64,000 bases of DNA from Haladaptatus halobius (GCF_020618475.1 NZ_CP085337.1:558001-622000), one strand, 5' to 3'; counted from the stretch's first letter, positions 17,189-26,879 are shown. Notes: generated by a model not told the origin, from the sequence alone. Numbers and translations are program-made.

Positions 17189-18013
17189 ATGCCACCTGTA
17201 ACAGAATCTGTGACCGTCGACGACGCCATCATCCCTGCACTTGGCCTTGGAACCGCCCCGATGACGGGTCGAGAATGCCGTACATCGGTCGAGCAAGCAC
17301 TTGAGTTAGGCTACCGCCACGTGGACACCGCGCAGATGTATGACAACGAAGAGGCCGTCGGAGCGGGGATCGCCGCTGCTGAAGTCGACCGTGCGGATAT
17401 TTTCGTGACAACAAAGCTCAATCGTGGTAACTTGGCCTCCGAGAACGTGCGGTCGTCGGTCGACGCGAGTCTCGATCGGCTTGACACGGCGTACGTCGAT
17501 TTGTTGTTGATTCATGCGCCGAGTCACCGCGTTCCCATCGCAGAGACCGTCAAAGCGATGAACGAATTGCAAGAGCGTGATCAGGTGCGGCATATCGGTG
17601 TCAGCAATTTCTCGGTTGAGCAGACGCAGGCCGCGATCGAGGCGTCGGAGACACCAATCGTCACGAACCAAGTGAAGTACAATCCATATCATCGCCAAGA
17701 CGAATTGCTCGAGTTCTGCATCGAGCAGGACGTAAGTCTCACTGCGTATACGCCGCTCGCTAAGGGCCGAGTTGCGAATGACGAGACGCTCGTCGCAATC
17801 GGCGAGCGGTACGGAAAGACTGGCACACAGGTCACGATACGATGGTTGCTTCAGCAGCCGAACGTTATCGCGATCCCCAAAGCCTCACATACTGAGCACT
17901 TGCAGGAGAACCTCGACGTCTTCGACTTCGAACTCACTGACGAGGAGATGGATGCAGTCTTTGCCGTCGAAGGTGGACTAGTCGATCGTCTTCGAGGGCT
18001 GTTTCGGCAGTGA
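17189..18013 (+). CDS. Aldo/keto reductase
   Basis: 274 residues, TIM-barrel NADPH-dependent reductase. The catalytic tetrad is Asp46 and Tyr51 (HVDTAQMYDNE), Lys76 (VTTKL) and His109 (LLLIHAP). The signature VRHIGVSNFSVEQ and the cofactor loop IPKASHTEHLQENLDVF are complete. It reduces aldehydes or ketones, substrate not predictable. The 336-bp upstream interval (16853-17188) holds its promoter and nothing else recognised. Confidence 0.92.
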   Translation: MPPVTESVTVDDAIIPALGLGTAPMTGRECRTSVEQALELGYRHVDTAQMYDNEEAVGAGIAAAEVDRADIFVTTKLNRGNLASENVRSSVDASLDRLDTAYVDLLLIHAPSHRVPIAETVKAMNELQERDQVRHIGVSNFSVEQTQAAIEASETPIVTNQVKYNPYHRQDELLEFCIEQDVSLTAYTPLAKGRVANDETLVAIGERYGKTGTQVTIRWLLQQPNVIAIPKASHTEHLQENLDVFDFELTDEEMDAVFAVEGGLVDRLRGLFRQ

Positions 18014-18561
18014 CGTCCTCACTGTCCCGGAACTCCTCAACCGTACTCGTCCCCTGAAATGCCACCAAAACGTGGATTACCGAATCGTCTTAACCATTCA
18101 TCTATTCCCAGCCTTGGTGGGTTACCAAGGAAAAGGTAGGTTCACAATCAACAGGGGGATGGAATCCTGTCTGAGTGGCCTCTTTGGCCAAGATGAGTCG
18201 GTTCAAATTTTATCGGCTAGTGAATATCGGATGCAAGAGGAATAAAGAACGCTACCTAAATTTGGGCGTTAGTCAAATAGAATATCCAATTCTACCATTG
18301 GCAAAACACTGAATAGAGAGAGCTGAGTGAGAGAAAACTAGGAGACTATGCTCAACGAAAACGAACAGAGAGAGCGAGGAACGCGAGGCGAGCTCTTCCA
18401 AGAACGCAAGCCATCGGAGGTAGTAACGGATAGACAGGCTCTTGAATCCTCTCTGTCGAGCGAAATCACCGAAGTATGTAAAGGGCCAGCCAGTCGGCCT
18501 ATCACATCATGGGCAACCTTGTGGACTACTAGAGGATTCGTAAGAGGTCGGTAGAGTTATC
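18014..18561. other. Gene-poor AT-rich interval
   Basis: Contains two small hairpins (CCTTGG/CCAAGG near 18112-18131, and TGGCC/GGCCA near 18177-18192) and an A/T-rich stretch at 18230-18310. A 68-codon forward frame at 18348-18554 ends just before the surface-protein gene. It is arginine- and glutamate-rich and has no recognisable family, so it is not called as a gene. Confidence 0.4.
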
Positions 18562-19266
18562 ATGAGTTGTTTAGCGATACTTCGGACAGTAGTTCTCAAT
18601 CGTGACCGGCAAATCCGGCCACATCTACGGCAAGTTTTAATCCTAGTAATCCTTCTTCAAATTCTATCAGCAGCATTTGTCGCTCCTGTTGCAGCGATCG
18701 CGAATACGGGAGACACAAAATCGACGGAATCAGTTAGTGAATTTTCACTTCATACTGACCGCATCAACGAGGAAGAAAAGCAGCTCGGTATGAATCGTGG
18801 TGATTCCAAGTACGCACTTGACAGGGATTCAGAAAACAATTGCACCACGGACAATGGCACGGATACAAATAGCTGTGTCAACTCGACAACGACGAATTCC
18901 GGCGATTGTGATCCGGATGATGATGGAACGTCGGATAAACAAACGAATACCACCACCACCGCCAATGATGGTACCTCGAATAATACCGACACTGATTCGG
19001 GTTCCAGTGGGGAGAGAACGTCAAGTACTCCCACAAAGACAACCGAAACCAGTGAAGAGCAGCCGACCGAAACTAGTGAAGAACAGTCGACCAAAACTAC
19101 TCACATGACGACGACCGATACTAAAACTGAGACATCACAAACATCGGATAAAACGGACCTGCCTGGGTCTGGAGCGTTTCCAGATATCAATTCACCGATG
19201 ATAGCGCTGCTTGGGGTGCTCTGTGTGATCGGTGGTTTGGTAGCCATTACTCGCCGCTGGGAATGA
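18562..19266 (+). CDS. Secreted Thr/Ser/Asn-rich surface protein with C-terminal membrane anchor
   Basis: 234 residues. The N-terminal hydrophobic segment (VLILVILLQILSAAFVAPVAAIA) looks like a Sec signal with an Ala-x-Ala-type end. The middle is low-complexity, rich in Thr, Ser, Asn, Asp and Gln with repeated TETSEEQ(P/S)T units, suited to O- and N-glycosylation (several N-x-T/S). The C-terminus is a single helix (MIALLGVLCVIGGLVAIT) followed by RRW, as in surface proteins held by a tail anchor. It lacks the strict PGF motif. Probably an S-layer-associated or stalk protein. Confidence 0.7.
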   Translation: MSCLAILRTVVLNRDRQIRPHLRQVLILVILLQILSAAFVAPVAAIANTGDTKSTESVSEFSLHTDRINEEEKQLGMNRGDSKYALDRDSENNCTTDNGTDTNSCVNSTTTNSGDCDPDDDGTSDKQTNTTTTANDGTSNNTDTDSGSSGERTSSTPTKTTETSEEQPTETSEEQSTKTTHMTTTDTKTETSQTSDKTDLPGSGAFPDINSPMIALLGVLCVIGGLVAITRRWE

Positions 19267-19638
19267 CAGCCTCCTCAGGGTAAAACTGGGGCGTCTCTCT
19301 CCCAACTCCTTACCCCATCGCACGCATCCGATCCATCTCCAATTAGTCAAAATTATGTGGCTTGGCCGGGGGCCAGATGGTACCGACGCCCCCGCTCCGA
19401 ATGAACGAGGAGAGAAGGATGTTATGCGAGTGAATCCGAACGAGATGGTGGGAATTATCACTCGTTTCGGAGACTTTACTGGGCTTTTTCCCTGGATTTG
19501 CCGTATCCTCGAGCACGAAGATCATGAGATGATGCTTCCATTTGAAGTGGTGACTGGAAACGCCAATCACTAGCCCACGGCTGCAGTCGTTCGAATACAG
19601 ACTAGAAACAGTGCCACGATTTCCTTTCTATGCCATCG
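19267..19638. other. Intergenic region, no supported gene
   Basis: Lies between the 3' ends of the surface-protein gene and the convergent OYE-like gene. Short frames on both strands at ~19343-19573 overlap antisense and neither shows a recognisable domain. No hairpin strong enough for a confident terminator was found. Confidence 0.35.
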
Positions 19639-21711
19639 CTAGAGGTCTCGAACGGCACGTTCGCCCTCGTGGATGGCTTCTTTGATGGTTCGAGCAGCAA
19701 CCGCATCCCCAACGACGCGAACCTCTGGAACAACGTCTGAGAGCGCGGTCTCAAGACCATTCTCAGCACGGTGGAAGCCAGCAAGGACGATACTATCGAG
19801 CTTCGAGAGGTCGACGGCTTGTCCGCGCTTGCGGAGCGTGACAGTCGGCCAATCGATGCGCTCCACGGTCGCGAAGGTGTGCATCTCGATTGGGTTATCC
19901 ATGGAGAAGACATCGCGGTGGAGTTTCGCCTTCGTCGGCCCAGTGAGGTCGCCGCCGGGGTCGCCACCTGGTTGTGCGAACTGCACTGTCCGGCCCTCTT
20001 CCGCAAGGAACTTGGCGGTGCCGACACCCTTCCAGTGGTGCTCGCCGTCATCTATCACAAGAACGTGGTCACCGGGATCTGCATATCCGGTTTCAGTCGT
20101 GATCGATCCGGCCAGCACCTGCGTACTCGTCAATACGCGGGCGTCATCCCAGCCAGGCACGTCCTCCTCGCGAATGCCGAGGCCATGATAGCCACGCGGA
20201 AAGGACGGCTGCGAAGATCCAGTGGCGAGGATCACCACGTCCGGGGATTCACGTTCGACGTACTCGGTCGTTACTTTGACGCCGGTTCTGACATCGATGT
20301 CTTCACGATCAAGCGCTTCGCGGAGCCACAGCACGGGTTTCTCGAACTCTGCTTTTTTCGGTATTTCCTTGGCAAATCGCACTTGTCCACCGAGTGTTTC
20401 GTCTCGTTCACAGAGGGTAACCCGGTGGCCAGCGCGGGCCGCCACTTCAGCGGCCTTCATTCCGGCAGGGCCACCACCGACGATGAGGACGTCCTTAGGA
20501 TGAGTGGTTTCCGCGAGTGTTCCGACACCGAGATCGGCTTCGAACCCTGTCGCCGGATTCAGTACACATCGGCACGCAGCACCCTCGTAGATGCGCTGAA
20601 TACAGCCCTGATTGCATCCCATACACTCGATGAGTTCGTCGAGACGCCCTTCCTGTGCTTTCCGAGCGATATGGGGGTCGGCAATGTGCCCTCGCGTCAT
20701 CGAGACGAGGTCCGCAGCACCCTCTTGGAGGATTTGATCCGCCTCACGTGGATCAGTGATACGTCCAGTCGTGGCGACGGTCACATCCGGATTCTCTGCT
20801 TTGACGGCAGCACGAACGCGCTTGGCAAGTGGGGCAAGCAGCGCACGCTCGCGCTGCATATCCGGAACGATGTAATCCTGCTTCTCGTATGTTCCTGCCT
20901 TCACGACGAGGTAATCCACATGTCCTGTCGCCGCGAGCAGACGTGCGACTTCTTCGTATTCCTCGACTCCCATGCCGTGGGGAGCGTCGTCGGTGGCGTT
21001 GACCTGCAGCCCGACGATGAATTCCTCACCGACTTCGTCGCGAACGGCGTCCAGTGTTTCATAGACGATGCGGAGGCGGTTCTCCAGTGACCCGCCATAC
21101 TCATCCGTTCGCTCGTTCGAATACGGGGAGATAAACTGGGAAAGTAGGTAGCCGCCGTACCCTGAGTGAATCTCGACGCCGTCGAACCCGCTACGCTGGA
21201 TGACGCTAGCAGTCGTCGCGTACCCCTCGACCACCTCACGAATCTCTTCGTGGGTCATCTGTCGCGGCATTTCGCGGTTCACCGGCCCAGGAATGTCTGA
21301 GGATGACACTACGGGGCGCTCACTGACGAGGCTGGTCATCTGGCGGCCGTAGTGGAGGTTCTGACAGATGATTTTCGCCCCCGTCTCGTGGACGGCGTCG
21401 GTCAATCGCCGGAGCTGGGGGACGAGGTCGTCGTCCCAGCCGTGGATGGCGCTGCCGGACACCGAGTTGGGGTGATTAGCGAGATACGCCATGACGATGA
21501 GTCCAATTCCGCCCTCGCCACGTTCGACGTAGTAGTCGATGAAGGTGTCCGTGATATCGGTACCCCGGGCATAGTTCGTGGTATGCCCGGTCATCATCAG
21601 GCGATTCCGTAGCTCAAGGCTCCCGATGCTCGTCGGTTCGAACAGGTGCTCGTACTGGTAGTCGTTCGGGTCGTCGTCGTGTAGGATTGCGAAATCGGTT
21701 GTGTCGTTCAT
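19639..21711 (-). CDS. Old-yellow-enzyme-type flavoprotein with 4Fe-4S cluster and FAD domain (dienoyl-CoA reductase / amine demethylase family)
   Basis: 690 residues. The N-terminal TIM-barrel FMN domain (FEPTSIGSLELRNRLMM; FDGVEIHSGYGGYLLSQFISP) is followed by a 4Fe-4S cluster: Cys363, 366, 370 and ~380/382 in CMGCNQGC...CRC. A Rossmann FAD/NAD domain then starts VLIVGGGPAGMKAAEVAARAG at ~409. This is the layout of 2,4-dienoyl-CoA reductase, trimethylamine/histamine dehydrogenase and N-methylproline demethylase. It is last in an operon with a solute symporter, so a role in breaking down the imported solute is likely. Exact substrate unknown. Confidence 0.9.
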   Translation of the reverse strand: MNDTTDFAILHDDDPNDYQYEHLFEPTSIGSLELRNRLMMTGHTTNYARGTDITDTFIDYYVERGEGGIGLIVMAYLANHPNSVSGSAIHGWDDDLVPQLRRLTDAVHETGAKIICQNLHYGRQMTSLVSERPVVSSSDIPGPVNREMPRQMTHEEIREVVEGYATTASVIQRSGFDGVEIHSGYGGYLLSQFISPYSNERTDEYGGSLENRLRIVYETLDAVRDEVGEEFIVGLQVNATDDAPHGMGVEEYEEVARLLAATGHVDYLVVKAGTYEKQDYIVPDMQRERALLAPLAKRVRAAVKAENPDVTVATTGRITDPREADQILQEGAADLVSMTRGHIADPHIARKAQEGRLDELIECMGCNQGCIQRIYEGAACRCVLNPATGFEADLGVGTLAETTHPKDVLIVGGGPAGMKAAEVAARAGHRVTLCERDETLGGQVRFAKEIPKKAEFEKPVLWLREALDREDIDVRTGVKVTTEYVERESPDVVILATGSSQPSFPRGYHGLGIREEDVPGWDDARVLTSTQVLAGSITTETGYADPGDHVLVIDDGEHHWKGVGTAKFLAEEGRTVQFAQPGGDPGGDLTGPTKAKLHRDVFSMDNPIEMHTFATVERIDWPTVTLRKRGQAVDLSKLDSIVLAGFHRAENGLETALSDVVPEVRVVGDAVAARTIKEAIHEGERAVRDL

Positions 21712-21744
21712 TATCGAATTGAATGGGTGATTGGGGATAGTGGA

Positions 21745-23355
21745 TTACTCGTCGATCAGTTCTTCACCGCCGTCGGCAGCGACGCTCTGGGGAAGGCGAC
21801 CGCCTTTCAACCGTCCAGTATCGAGGACAGCCTTCACTTCGGGTTTCAGATCCCTGTAGGTCGCGGTCGATGTGACCAGCGAGACAACGACGAACACCAC
21901 AATACCGACGATCTGGGCGACCTGACCGCCGAGGAAGCCCATCGGAATGGTGATGTCGAGATACTGGCCACCATATGCCAAGAGGAGCGTCAACGCCAGA
22001 CCGACACCACCGCCCCAGAGAATTCCCTCGGTGGTCGCTCCCTTCCAGTTGTACGCGAGAGCGACGCCTGGGAAGATGACCGTCGCGAAGATGGCCCACC
22101 CAGCGGCACCGAGCACGAAGATGAGCCCAGGGAACGTCGCCGCAATCACGCCCGCGATGATGAGAATCGCGGCGGTTGCGATCCGTCCGTAGCGCACCTC
22201 CTGTTGGTTCGTCATCTGGGTCTCCCTGTGCTCCTTCATGAAATCGTGCGTAATGGCCGACGCACCGACGTTGAGGAATGCGTTGCTCGTGGACATGATC
22301 GCGGCGACGATGCCCGTGAGGACGAACGCCGTCACCATGTCTGGTGCGAAGTTGATGAGTGCGAGCGGTAGTACTAGATCCGGGTTGTCGAAGCTCTGGA
22401 TGTCGCCGCGCGCGACGGCGGCCCGGACGTACGGCCCAGCCCACCAGAACAGCGTCGTCATGAGATATGCCGCGCCGGAGATGAATGCGCCCCACTTCAG
22501 AAGCGAGACACGCCGAATCATGTAGAACTTCGTGATTGCGTGGGGTTGCCCGGCGTGTGTGAGATTGATGATGAGGATGGACAGTAACAACCCGATGGGT
22601 GCGAGTCCGTCCTGCCCAAGCAACGTGAACTGAAAGTACTGTGGGTAGTCGGTCTGAACGGTGCTAATCATCGCTCCGACGCCGCCTGGGTTGGAGGTGA
22701 CGATGAAGAAGAACGTCAACACACCGGATAACGCCATAATCGCACCCTGAATCGCATCGGACCAGATCGCCGCGAGGATACCCCCGACGACCGTGTAGAT
22801 ACCGACGATGAGAAGGCCGATGACCAGTCCGGTGATGAAGTTGATCGGGAAGATGACAGCCATGATGATTCCTAATGCTGCGTATTGGGCTGCGAGATAC
22901 CCCATCGACCCGAGGAAGACGGCGATGGTGCCGAGTAACCGAACGCGTTCATCTTCGAATCGGTGGTACATTGCATCGGGCACCGTGATCGCGTTGATCG
23001 TAGCACCGAGGACGCGCATCTTCCGGCCGACCAGCCAGTAGGAGATGACGAACGAGAAGATGATGACCGTTGTCGCCCACATCATGAATTCGGTGCCGAT
23101 GAGGTAGACAGTGCCGGAGAGGCCAACGATCCCCCAGCCGCTCTGTGTCGACGCAAAGATGGATAAGGCGATGACGAGGATTCCGGCACTCCGTCCCGCC
23201 ACGTAGTAGTCCTCCTCGCTTTCCATGTAGCGACTCGCGACGAAGCCGATGCCGAGCATCAACAGCGAGAAGAGGACGAAAAAGATCATCGCGGTGGTCG
23301 AGCTGTACTGAACGCCAAGGTTCTCTCCCCATGATTGCAGGATGATCCACTCCAT
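21745..23355 (-). CDS. Sodium:solute symporter (SSS family)
   Basis: 536 residues with about 13 membrane helices. Family marks include YYVAGRSAGILVIALSIFASTQSGWGIVGLSG near the N-terminus, GGILAAIWSDAIQGAIM, and the Na-site helix VLTGIVAAIMSTSNAFLN. SSS carriers import amino acids, betaines, organic acids or sugars with Na+. The stop lies 33 bases upstream of the OYE-type flavoprotein start, and a small membrane protein precedes it by three bases, so the three form one operon. The cargo is probably the flavoprotein's substrate. Confidence 0.92.
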   Translation of the reverse strand: MEWIILQSWGENLGVQYSSTTAMIFFVLFSLLMLGIGFVASRYMESEEDYYVAGRSAGILVIALSIFASTQSGWGIVGLSGTVYLIGTEFMMWATTVIIFSFVISYWLVGRKMRVLGATINAITVPDAMYHRFEDERVRLLGTIAVFLGSMGYLAAQYAALGIIMAVIFPINFITGLVIGLLIVGIYTVVGGILAAIWSDAIQGAIMALSGVLTFFFIVTSNPGGVGAMISTVQTDYPQYFQFTLLGQDGLAPIGLLLSILIINLTHAGQPHAITKFYMIRRVSLLKWGAFISGAAYLMTTLFWWAGPYVRAAVARGDIQSFDNPDLVLPLALINFAPDMVTAFVLTGIVAAIMSTSNAFLNVGASAITHDFMKEHRETQMTNQQEVRYGRIATAAILIIAGVIAATFPGLIFVLGAAGWAIFATVIFPGVALAYNWKGATTEGILWGGGVGLALTLLLAYGGQYLDITIPMGFLGGQVAQIVGIVVFVVVSLVTSTATYRDLKPEVKAVLDTGRLKGGRLPQSVAADGGEELIDE

Positions 23356-23358
23356 AGG

Positions 23359-23556
23359 TCAGTCCTCCATCACGGTGGGGTCAGCCTCACGCTCGCGTTC
23401 ACGTCGGCGCTGGCACAGGGTCATTCCCTCGATTCCTTCGACGTCCTCGATTTTCGCGGCGAGCGTCAGTGCACCCGCGAGGAAGATGGCGACTCCGAGA
23501 ATGAAGAATTCGATAACGGGCGATGGAAAGCCCATGAGCCACAACACGGGAAGCAT
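23359..23556 (-). CDS. Small membrane protein, putative symporter accessory subunit
   Basis: 65 residues: one hydrophobic helix (VIEFFILGVAIFLAGALTLAA) followed by a charged tail (CQRRREREREADP). It starts the operon and ends three bases before the symporter start. Small one- or two-helix partners are known next to several SSS carriers, and the genetic coupling supports that role here, though no named family was recognised. Confidence 0.65.
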   Translation of the reverse strand: MLPVLWLMGFPSPVIEFFILGVAIFLAGALTLAAKIEDVEGIEGMTLCQRRREREREADPTVMED

Positions 23557-23670
23557 TTTACGATACCCTCTCTGATTGTCGACGCGTTTTCGTTGCCAAT
23601 TGCAACCGCCGTGCCGTGGTAAGTGAACCCATATCGGTCAAAACCATATCCATGATAATATTTAAAGCTT

Positions 23671-23690
23671 AATCACACTTTGGGGTGATT
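23671..23690. promoter_or_regulatory. Inverted repeat and TATA element in the symporter promoter region
   Basis: AATCAC and GTGATT arms separated by eight bases, with one further matching position inside each arm. The repeat sits just beside the A/T-rich tract TAATATTTAAAGCTTAA (23656-23672) that can serve as a TATA box for either direction. It lies ~115 bp before the symporter operon start and ~40 bp before the divergent small membrane protein. It is the best operator candidate for this operon; the regulator is unknown. Confidence 0.4.
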
Positions 23691-23730
23691 TCGGCTCCCT
23701 TGCAGACCGACGGTCATTCGACCGGAGTGA

Positions 23731-23985
23731 GTGACTCCCATTTCACTCAGAAAGTGCGTTACTCAATCAATTCTTCTGGCGCAGTACCACCGTGATCAAG
23801 AAGTTCTCCGTCGAAGGTCACTAGTTCTGGTCGCAATCATCATCCTTGGCGTCGGTGGCCTGGCTGAAAGCGGCGTCATGACCCTTCAGACGATCCTTCT
23901 GATAGTGCTCCCGTCGATGGCGATCTTCGAGGCAGTTGCGTTCTGGGTCGGGATGAAATACGGTGAACAACGGTCACTCCAGTAA
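23731..23985 (+). CDS. Small membrane protein, DUF7333-like
   Basis: Up to 84 residues with two hydrophobic segments: SLVLVAIIILGVGGLAESGVM and TILLIVLPSMAIFEAVAFWVG, ending GMKYGEQRS. The GVGGL...GVMT...VLPSM.IF...G.K.GE pattern resembles the short haloarchaeal DUF7333 family, which usually starts close to the first helix. The first ~28 residues here may not be translated. Function unknown. Confidence 0.6.
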   Translation: MTPISLRKCVTQSILLAQYHRDQEVLRRRSLVLVAIIILGVGGLAESGVMTLQTILLIVLPSMAIFEAVAFWVGMKYGEQRSLQ

Positions 23986-24113
23986 ACCCTAGCGCAAATC
24001 TCCCCCAACACAGGTTGGCAAGGCGGGGTTTGCCGCATGGCTCTTCAAATTTTTTGTCTTCATGATGAAACAGAAAGGGTTTGAGAGTGCTCCGAGAACC
24101 GGATACACAGACT

Positions 24114-25316
24114 GTGAGTGACCGACCATCCACAGGAGGTTCTCAACGCGAGACGCTAGGTCTGCTCATCGGTTTTTTCTTGATTTCGACAGCGGCCGCA
24201 GCCTATGAGATCGCCCCGGCGAGCGTCTTACCGGTGATTCAAGAATCACTTGAGCTCAAGGCGAGCACGGCAGGTTGGCTCGTCAGCATTATGTACGCGA
24301 CTGCGGTCGTCACCAGCGTCCCCGCTGGCATCGCCATCGACCGCTTTTCGGTGCGGCGGGTGATTATCTTCGGCACCGTCGCACTCGTTGTCGCGGGTGT
24401 CTGGGGCTGGTACGCGGCCACCGCCGGCGCGTATCTTTCTTTGCTCGTCTCGCGCGTGCTCGGCGGGATCGCGTACGTTATCTTCTGGAACGCGGGTGCG
24501 AACGTCGTCGGAAGCGCCGTTGCTCCTCAACATCGGGCAACTGTAGTCGGCGTGTTTACCGCAAGCGCACCCGTTGGATTCGCGCTCGGCCAGTTCGGCA
24601 GTCCCCTTATCGCAAACGTTGCCGGGTGGCCTGCGATCCTCCCACTGTATGCTGCCATGGGCGTCGTCGGCGTCACTATTCTCTTGCTCGCGACCCGTCA
24701 CCACGTTCCCGGTGTTGCTGCGTCTGCGCCGGATCGCACAGCGCTGCACGAATTGTTCACCAGTCAGGCGGTCTGGATCGTTTGTGTGCTCTGCTTTCTC
24801 GCCTACTCACTGTATCTCTTTATCAACACGTGGTTGCCGAGCTACCTTGTCAATGGGTTCGGCATCTCGCTGGCGGCGAGCGGCCTACTGACCGCGCTGT
24901 TCCCGGCAATTGGAGCGATTGGACGGTCAAGCAGCGGTGTCGTCTCTGATCGAATTTTCGGCGGGAAACGTCGCCCCATTGTAGTATCGTCGTTCGTAGT
25001 CGCCACACCCGCCGTCGTCGCCTTCGCGTTTGTCTCGCAGCTTGGGCTCGTCGTCGGGGCGGTGGTCGTCGTCGGCTTCGCCATCCAGCTCGTTACCGGA
25101 CTGCTCTTTTCGTACATCGCCGAACTCGTCCCGCCGGCGGTGCGGACCACAGCTGTTTCGTTGCTGACGAGCGTTGGCCTGTTGGGTGCGTTTGTTGCAC
25201 CCATCGCCGCCGGCACCATTATCGACCGTGCAGGCTACGGCTCGGCGTTCCTCGTCGCCGGTGGGGTCGCCTTCATCGGTGTCCTCTTAGCGCTGCGAGC
25301 ACCCGAGCCCAATTAA
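24114..25316 (+). CDS. MFS transporter
   Basis: About 400 residues with twelve helices in two halves and the motif-A-like loops GIAIDRFSVRRV (between helices 2 and 3) and GVVSDRIFGGKRRP (between 8 and 9). It resembles CynX/nitrate-type or cyanate-sugar-phosphate-like MFS carriers, but the substrate cannot be read from sequence. No ATG lies near the first helix. GTG 24114 (VSDRPSTGG) is chosen, and GTG 24087 or TTG 24081 are alternatives. Confidence 0.87.
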   Translation: MSDRPSTGGSQRETLGLLIGFFLISTAAAAYEIAPASVLPVIQESLELKASTAGWLVSIMYATAVVTSVPAGIAIDRFSVRRVIIFGTVALVVAGVWGWYAATAGAYLSLLVSRVLGGIAYVIFWNAGANVVGSAVAPQHRATVVGVFTASAPVGFALGQFGSPLIANVAGWPAILPLYAAMGVVGVTILLLATRHHVPGVAASAPDRTALHELFTSQAVWIVCVLCFLAYSLYLFINTWLPSYLVNGFGISLAASGLLTALFPAIGAIGRSSSGVVSDRIFGGKRRPIVVSSFVVATPAVVAFAFVSQLGLVVGAVVVVGFAIQLVTGLLFSYIAELVPPAVRTTAVSLLTSVGLLGAFVAPIAAGTIIDRAGYGSAFLVAGGVAFIGVLLALRAPEPN

Positions 25317-25373
25317 GAGCACGTATCTTCTGATAGCAATTGGTGGGGTTGTTCTGACGGCTGTCGGAGAGGT

Positions 25374-25405
25374 TTCAGCGAGCATGCTGAATGTAGCGCG
25401 CATAT
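25374..25405 (+). repeat. Short solo copy of the IS5-like end
   Basis: TTTCAGCGAGCATGCTGAAT followed by GTAGCGCGCAT aligns with 30530-30562 and the other members of this dispersed family. It lies between the MFS gene and a methyltransferase remnant, consistent with past IS activity at this junction. Confidence 0.4.
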
Positions 25406-25440
25406 TCAGCGTGGCAACGGTGTGGAGCGGAGTATCTAAC

Positions 25441-25617
25441 GACCCCAAGTGGATCCTGATTAGGTCCCTTCAACGGCTTTTCGGCCACGAACAGGCACCG
25501 GTTGAAGTTGAAGAAATACTTGCTCGCCTCACCCCGCTCGTGGTGATTATCGATCCATGCCTCAACTTCGGCCTCGTCGATGCCATCCTGTTCGGCGAGA
25601 ATTCCATCATAGCCAAA
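25441..25617 (-). pseudogene. C-terminal remnant of a SAM-dependent methyltransferase
   Basis: In one reverse frame the peptide reads YDGILAEQDGIDEAEVEAWI and then ASKYFFNFNRCLFVAEKP. The end, FFNFNRCLFVAEKP, matches the final beta-strands of small class-I methyltransferases (usual form FFSLNRYLFRATKP). A stop occurs directly upstream and no SAM-binding domain is left. This occupies most of the 25317-25650 gap. Confidence 0.45.
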
Positions 25618-25650
25618 AATCTAAACCAATGGCCAGATAGTGATAGAACC

Positions 25651-26799
25651 ATGTGGAACTACCGCGTTGCGACCATTTGGGGAATTCCGATTCGTATCAA
25701 CATCTCATTACTCGTTTTCATCCCGTTACTGGCATACCTAATCGGGAGCGGGACACAGATCGATATCTACGCGAGTATTATCAACAACATCGCCTCACAG
25801 CCGGTGGACGTCCCTGCCCTCCACCAGGGCCTTACACCCTGGATCGTTGGCTTTGCAGCGGCGATCGGCCTGTTCGTGAGCGTCCTCCTTCACGAACTCG
25901 GACATGCTTGGGTCGCAATGCACTACGACATCGAGATCGAATCGATCACGTTGTGGATTCTTGGGGGGTTGGCTGCGCTCTCCAGCTTTCCCAAGGAATG
26001 GAACCGCGAGTTCTGGATCGCCATCGCCGGCCCATTCGTAAGCCTCCTCGTGGGATTGGGAGGATATGCGGTAGTGGCTGTAGTTCCCATCTCCAACTCG
26101 GTGGTTCTGTTCGTCCTGGGCTGGCTGGCGGTCGTCAACATGACGCTTGTGGTTTTCAATCTCATCCCGGCGTTCCCAATGGACGGTGGTCGGGTCCTCC
26201 GGGCGCTCCTCGCGCGCTCGCAACCCCATGCCAAAGCGACACGCACGGCGGCCCGGGTTGGCGTCTGGTTCGCCGTCCTGTTCGCGATTGTCGGCGTGTT
26301 CTCGAACTTCATGCTGATCCTGTTGGCGCTGTTCATTTACATGGCTGCCAAGGGCGAGTCGCGAATCTCTACGCTCGCCGACTTGCTTGAGGGGTTCACC
26401 GCCAGCGACCTAGCCGTCACCGACCTCCCACGGATTGAGGCCGACACCACGATCGGGGAGTTCGCTGATCGGATGCTCATGGATCGCAAGACCTCCTACC
26501 TCGTGACAGAGGGCGGACTCGTAGTGGGTGCCGTTACACTTTCTGACGTCCCAAGCGCACGTCAGCGCGACCGGGAATCGATCACCATCGGCGACATAAC
26601 ATCGCGGGACTTCCCCACGATCGAGGCAATGACTCCGGCGTTCGATGCCGTCACTATGCTCGGCCAGCGGGGTGCGTCGTTCGTATTCGTCGAACGAGAG
26701 GATGAAATCGTTGGGGTGATAACCGACGAGAGCCTCGCCCAGATGCTGGCACTCCGAGAGAGCGGACTTGAGCTGAAACGAGACATACAGCCGTTTTGA
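25651..26799 (+). CDS. Site-2-protease-like M50 metalloprotease with C-terminal CBS pair
   Basis: 382 residues. An N-terminal membrane domain bears the zinc motif HELGH (81-85, in VLLHELGHAWVAMHYDIEIESITLW) and the second catalytic loop NLIPAFPMDGGRVLRA. Helices continue to about residue 235, followed by two CBS motifs (TTIGEFADRML...GAVTLSDV and FDAVTMLGQRGASF...GVITDESL). Such enzymes cleave within membranes, and the CBS pair likely makes activity respond to nucleotide state. The frame is open upstream to 25384 but the preceding residues have no family character, so ATG 25651 is chosen. Confidence 0.92.
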   Translation: MWNYRVATIWGIPIRINISLLVFIPLLAYLIGSGTQIDIYASIINNIASQPVDVPALHQGLTPWIVGFAAAIGLFVSVLLHELGHAWVAMHYDIEIESITLWILGGLAALSSFPKEWNREFWIAIAGPFVSLLVGLGGYAVVAVVPISNSVVLFVLGWLAVVNMTLVVFNLIPAFPMDGGRVLRALLARSQPHAKATRTAARVGVWFAVLFAIVGVFSNFMLILLALFIYMAAKGESRISTLADLLEGFTASDLAVTDLPRIEADTTIGEFADRMLMDRKTSYLVTEGGLVVGAVTLSDVPSARQRDRESITIGDITSRDFPTIEAMTPAFDAVTMLGQRGASFVFVEREDEIVGVITDESLAQMLALRESGLELKRDIQPF

Positions 26800-26879
26800 G
26801 TGGGATCAGCTGTGATCTTCTGAACTCGTTGTATTGGAAACCAAAAATCGGGTGGAGTTGGGCCTACATTACTGAAAGC

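Noticed and set aside
18348..18554. 68-codon frame before the surface-protein gene
   Set aside because: Low-quality composition and no family; kept only as a remark on the intergenic region.
19771..21090. 439-codon forward frame
   Set aside because: Antisense to the well-supported OYE-type flavoprotein and without any domain.
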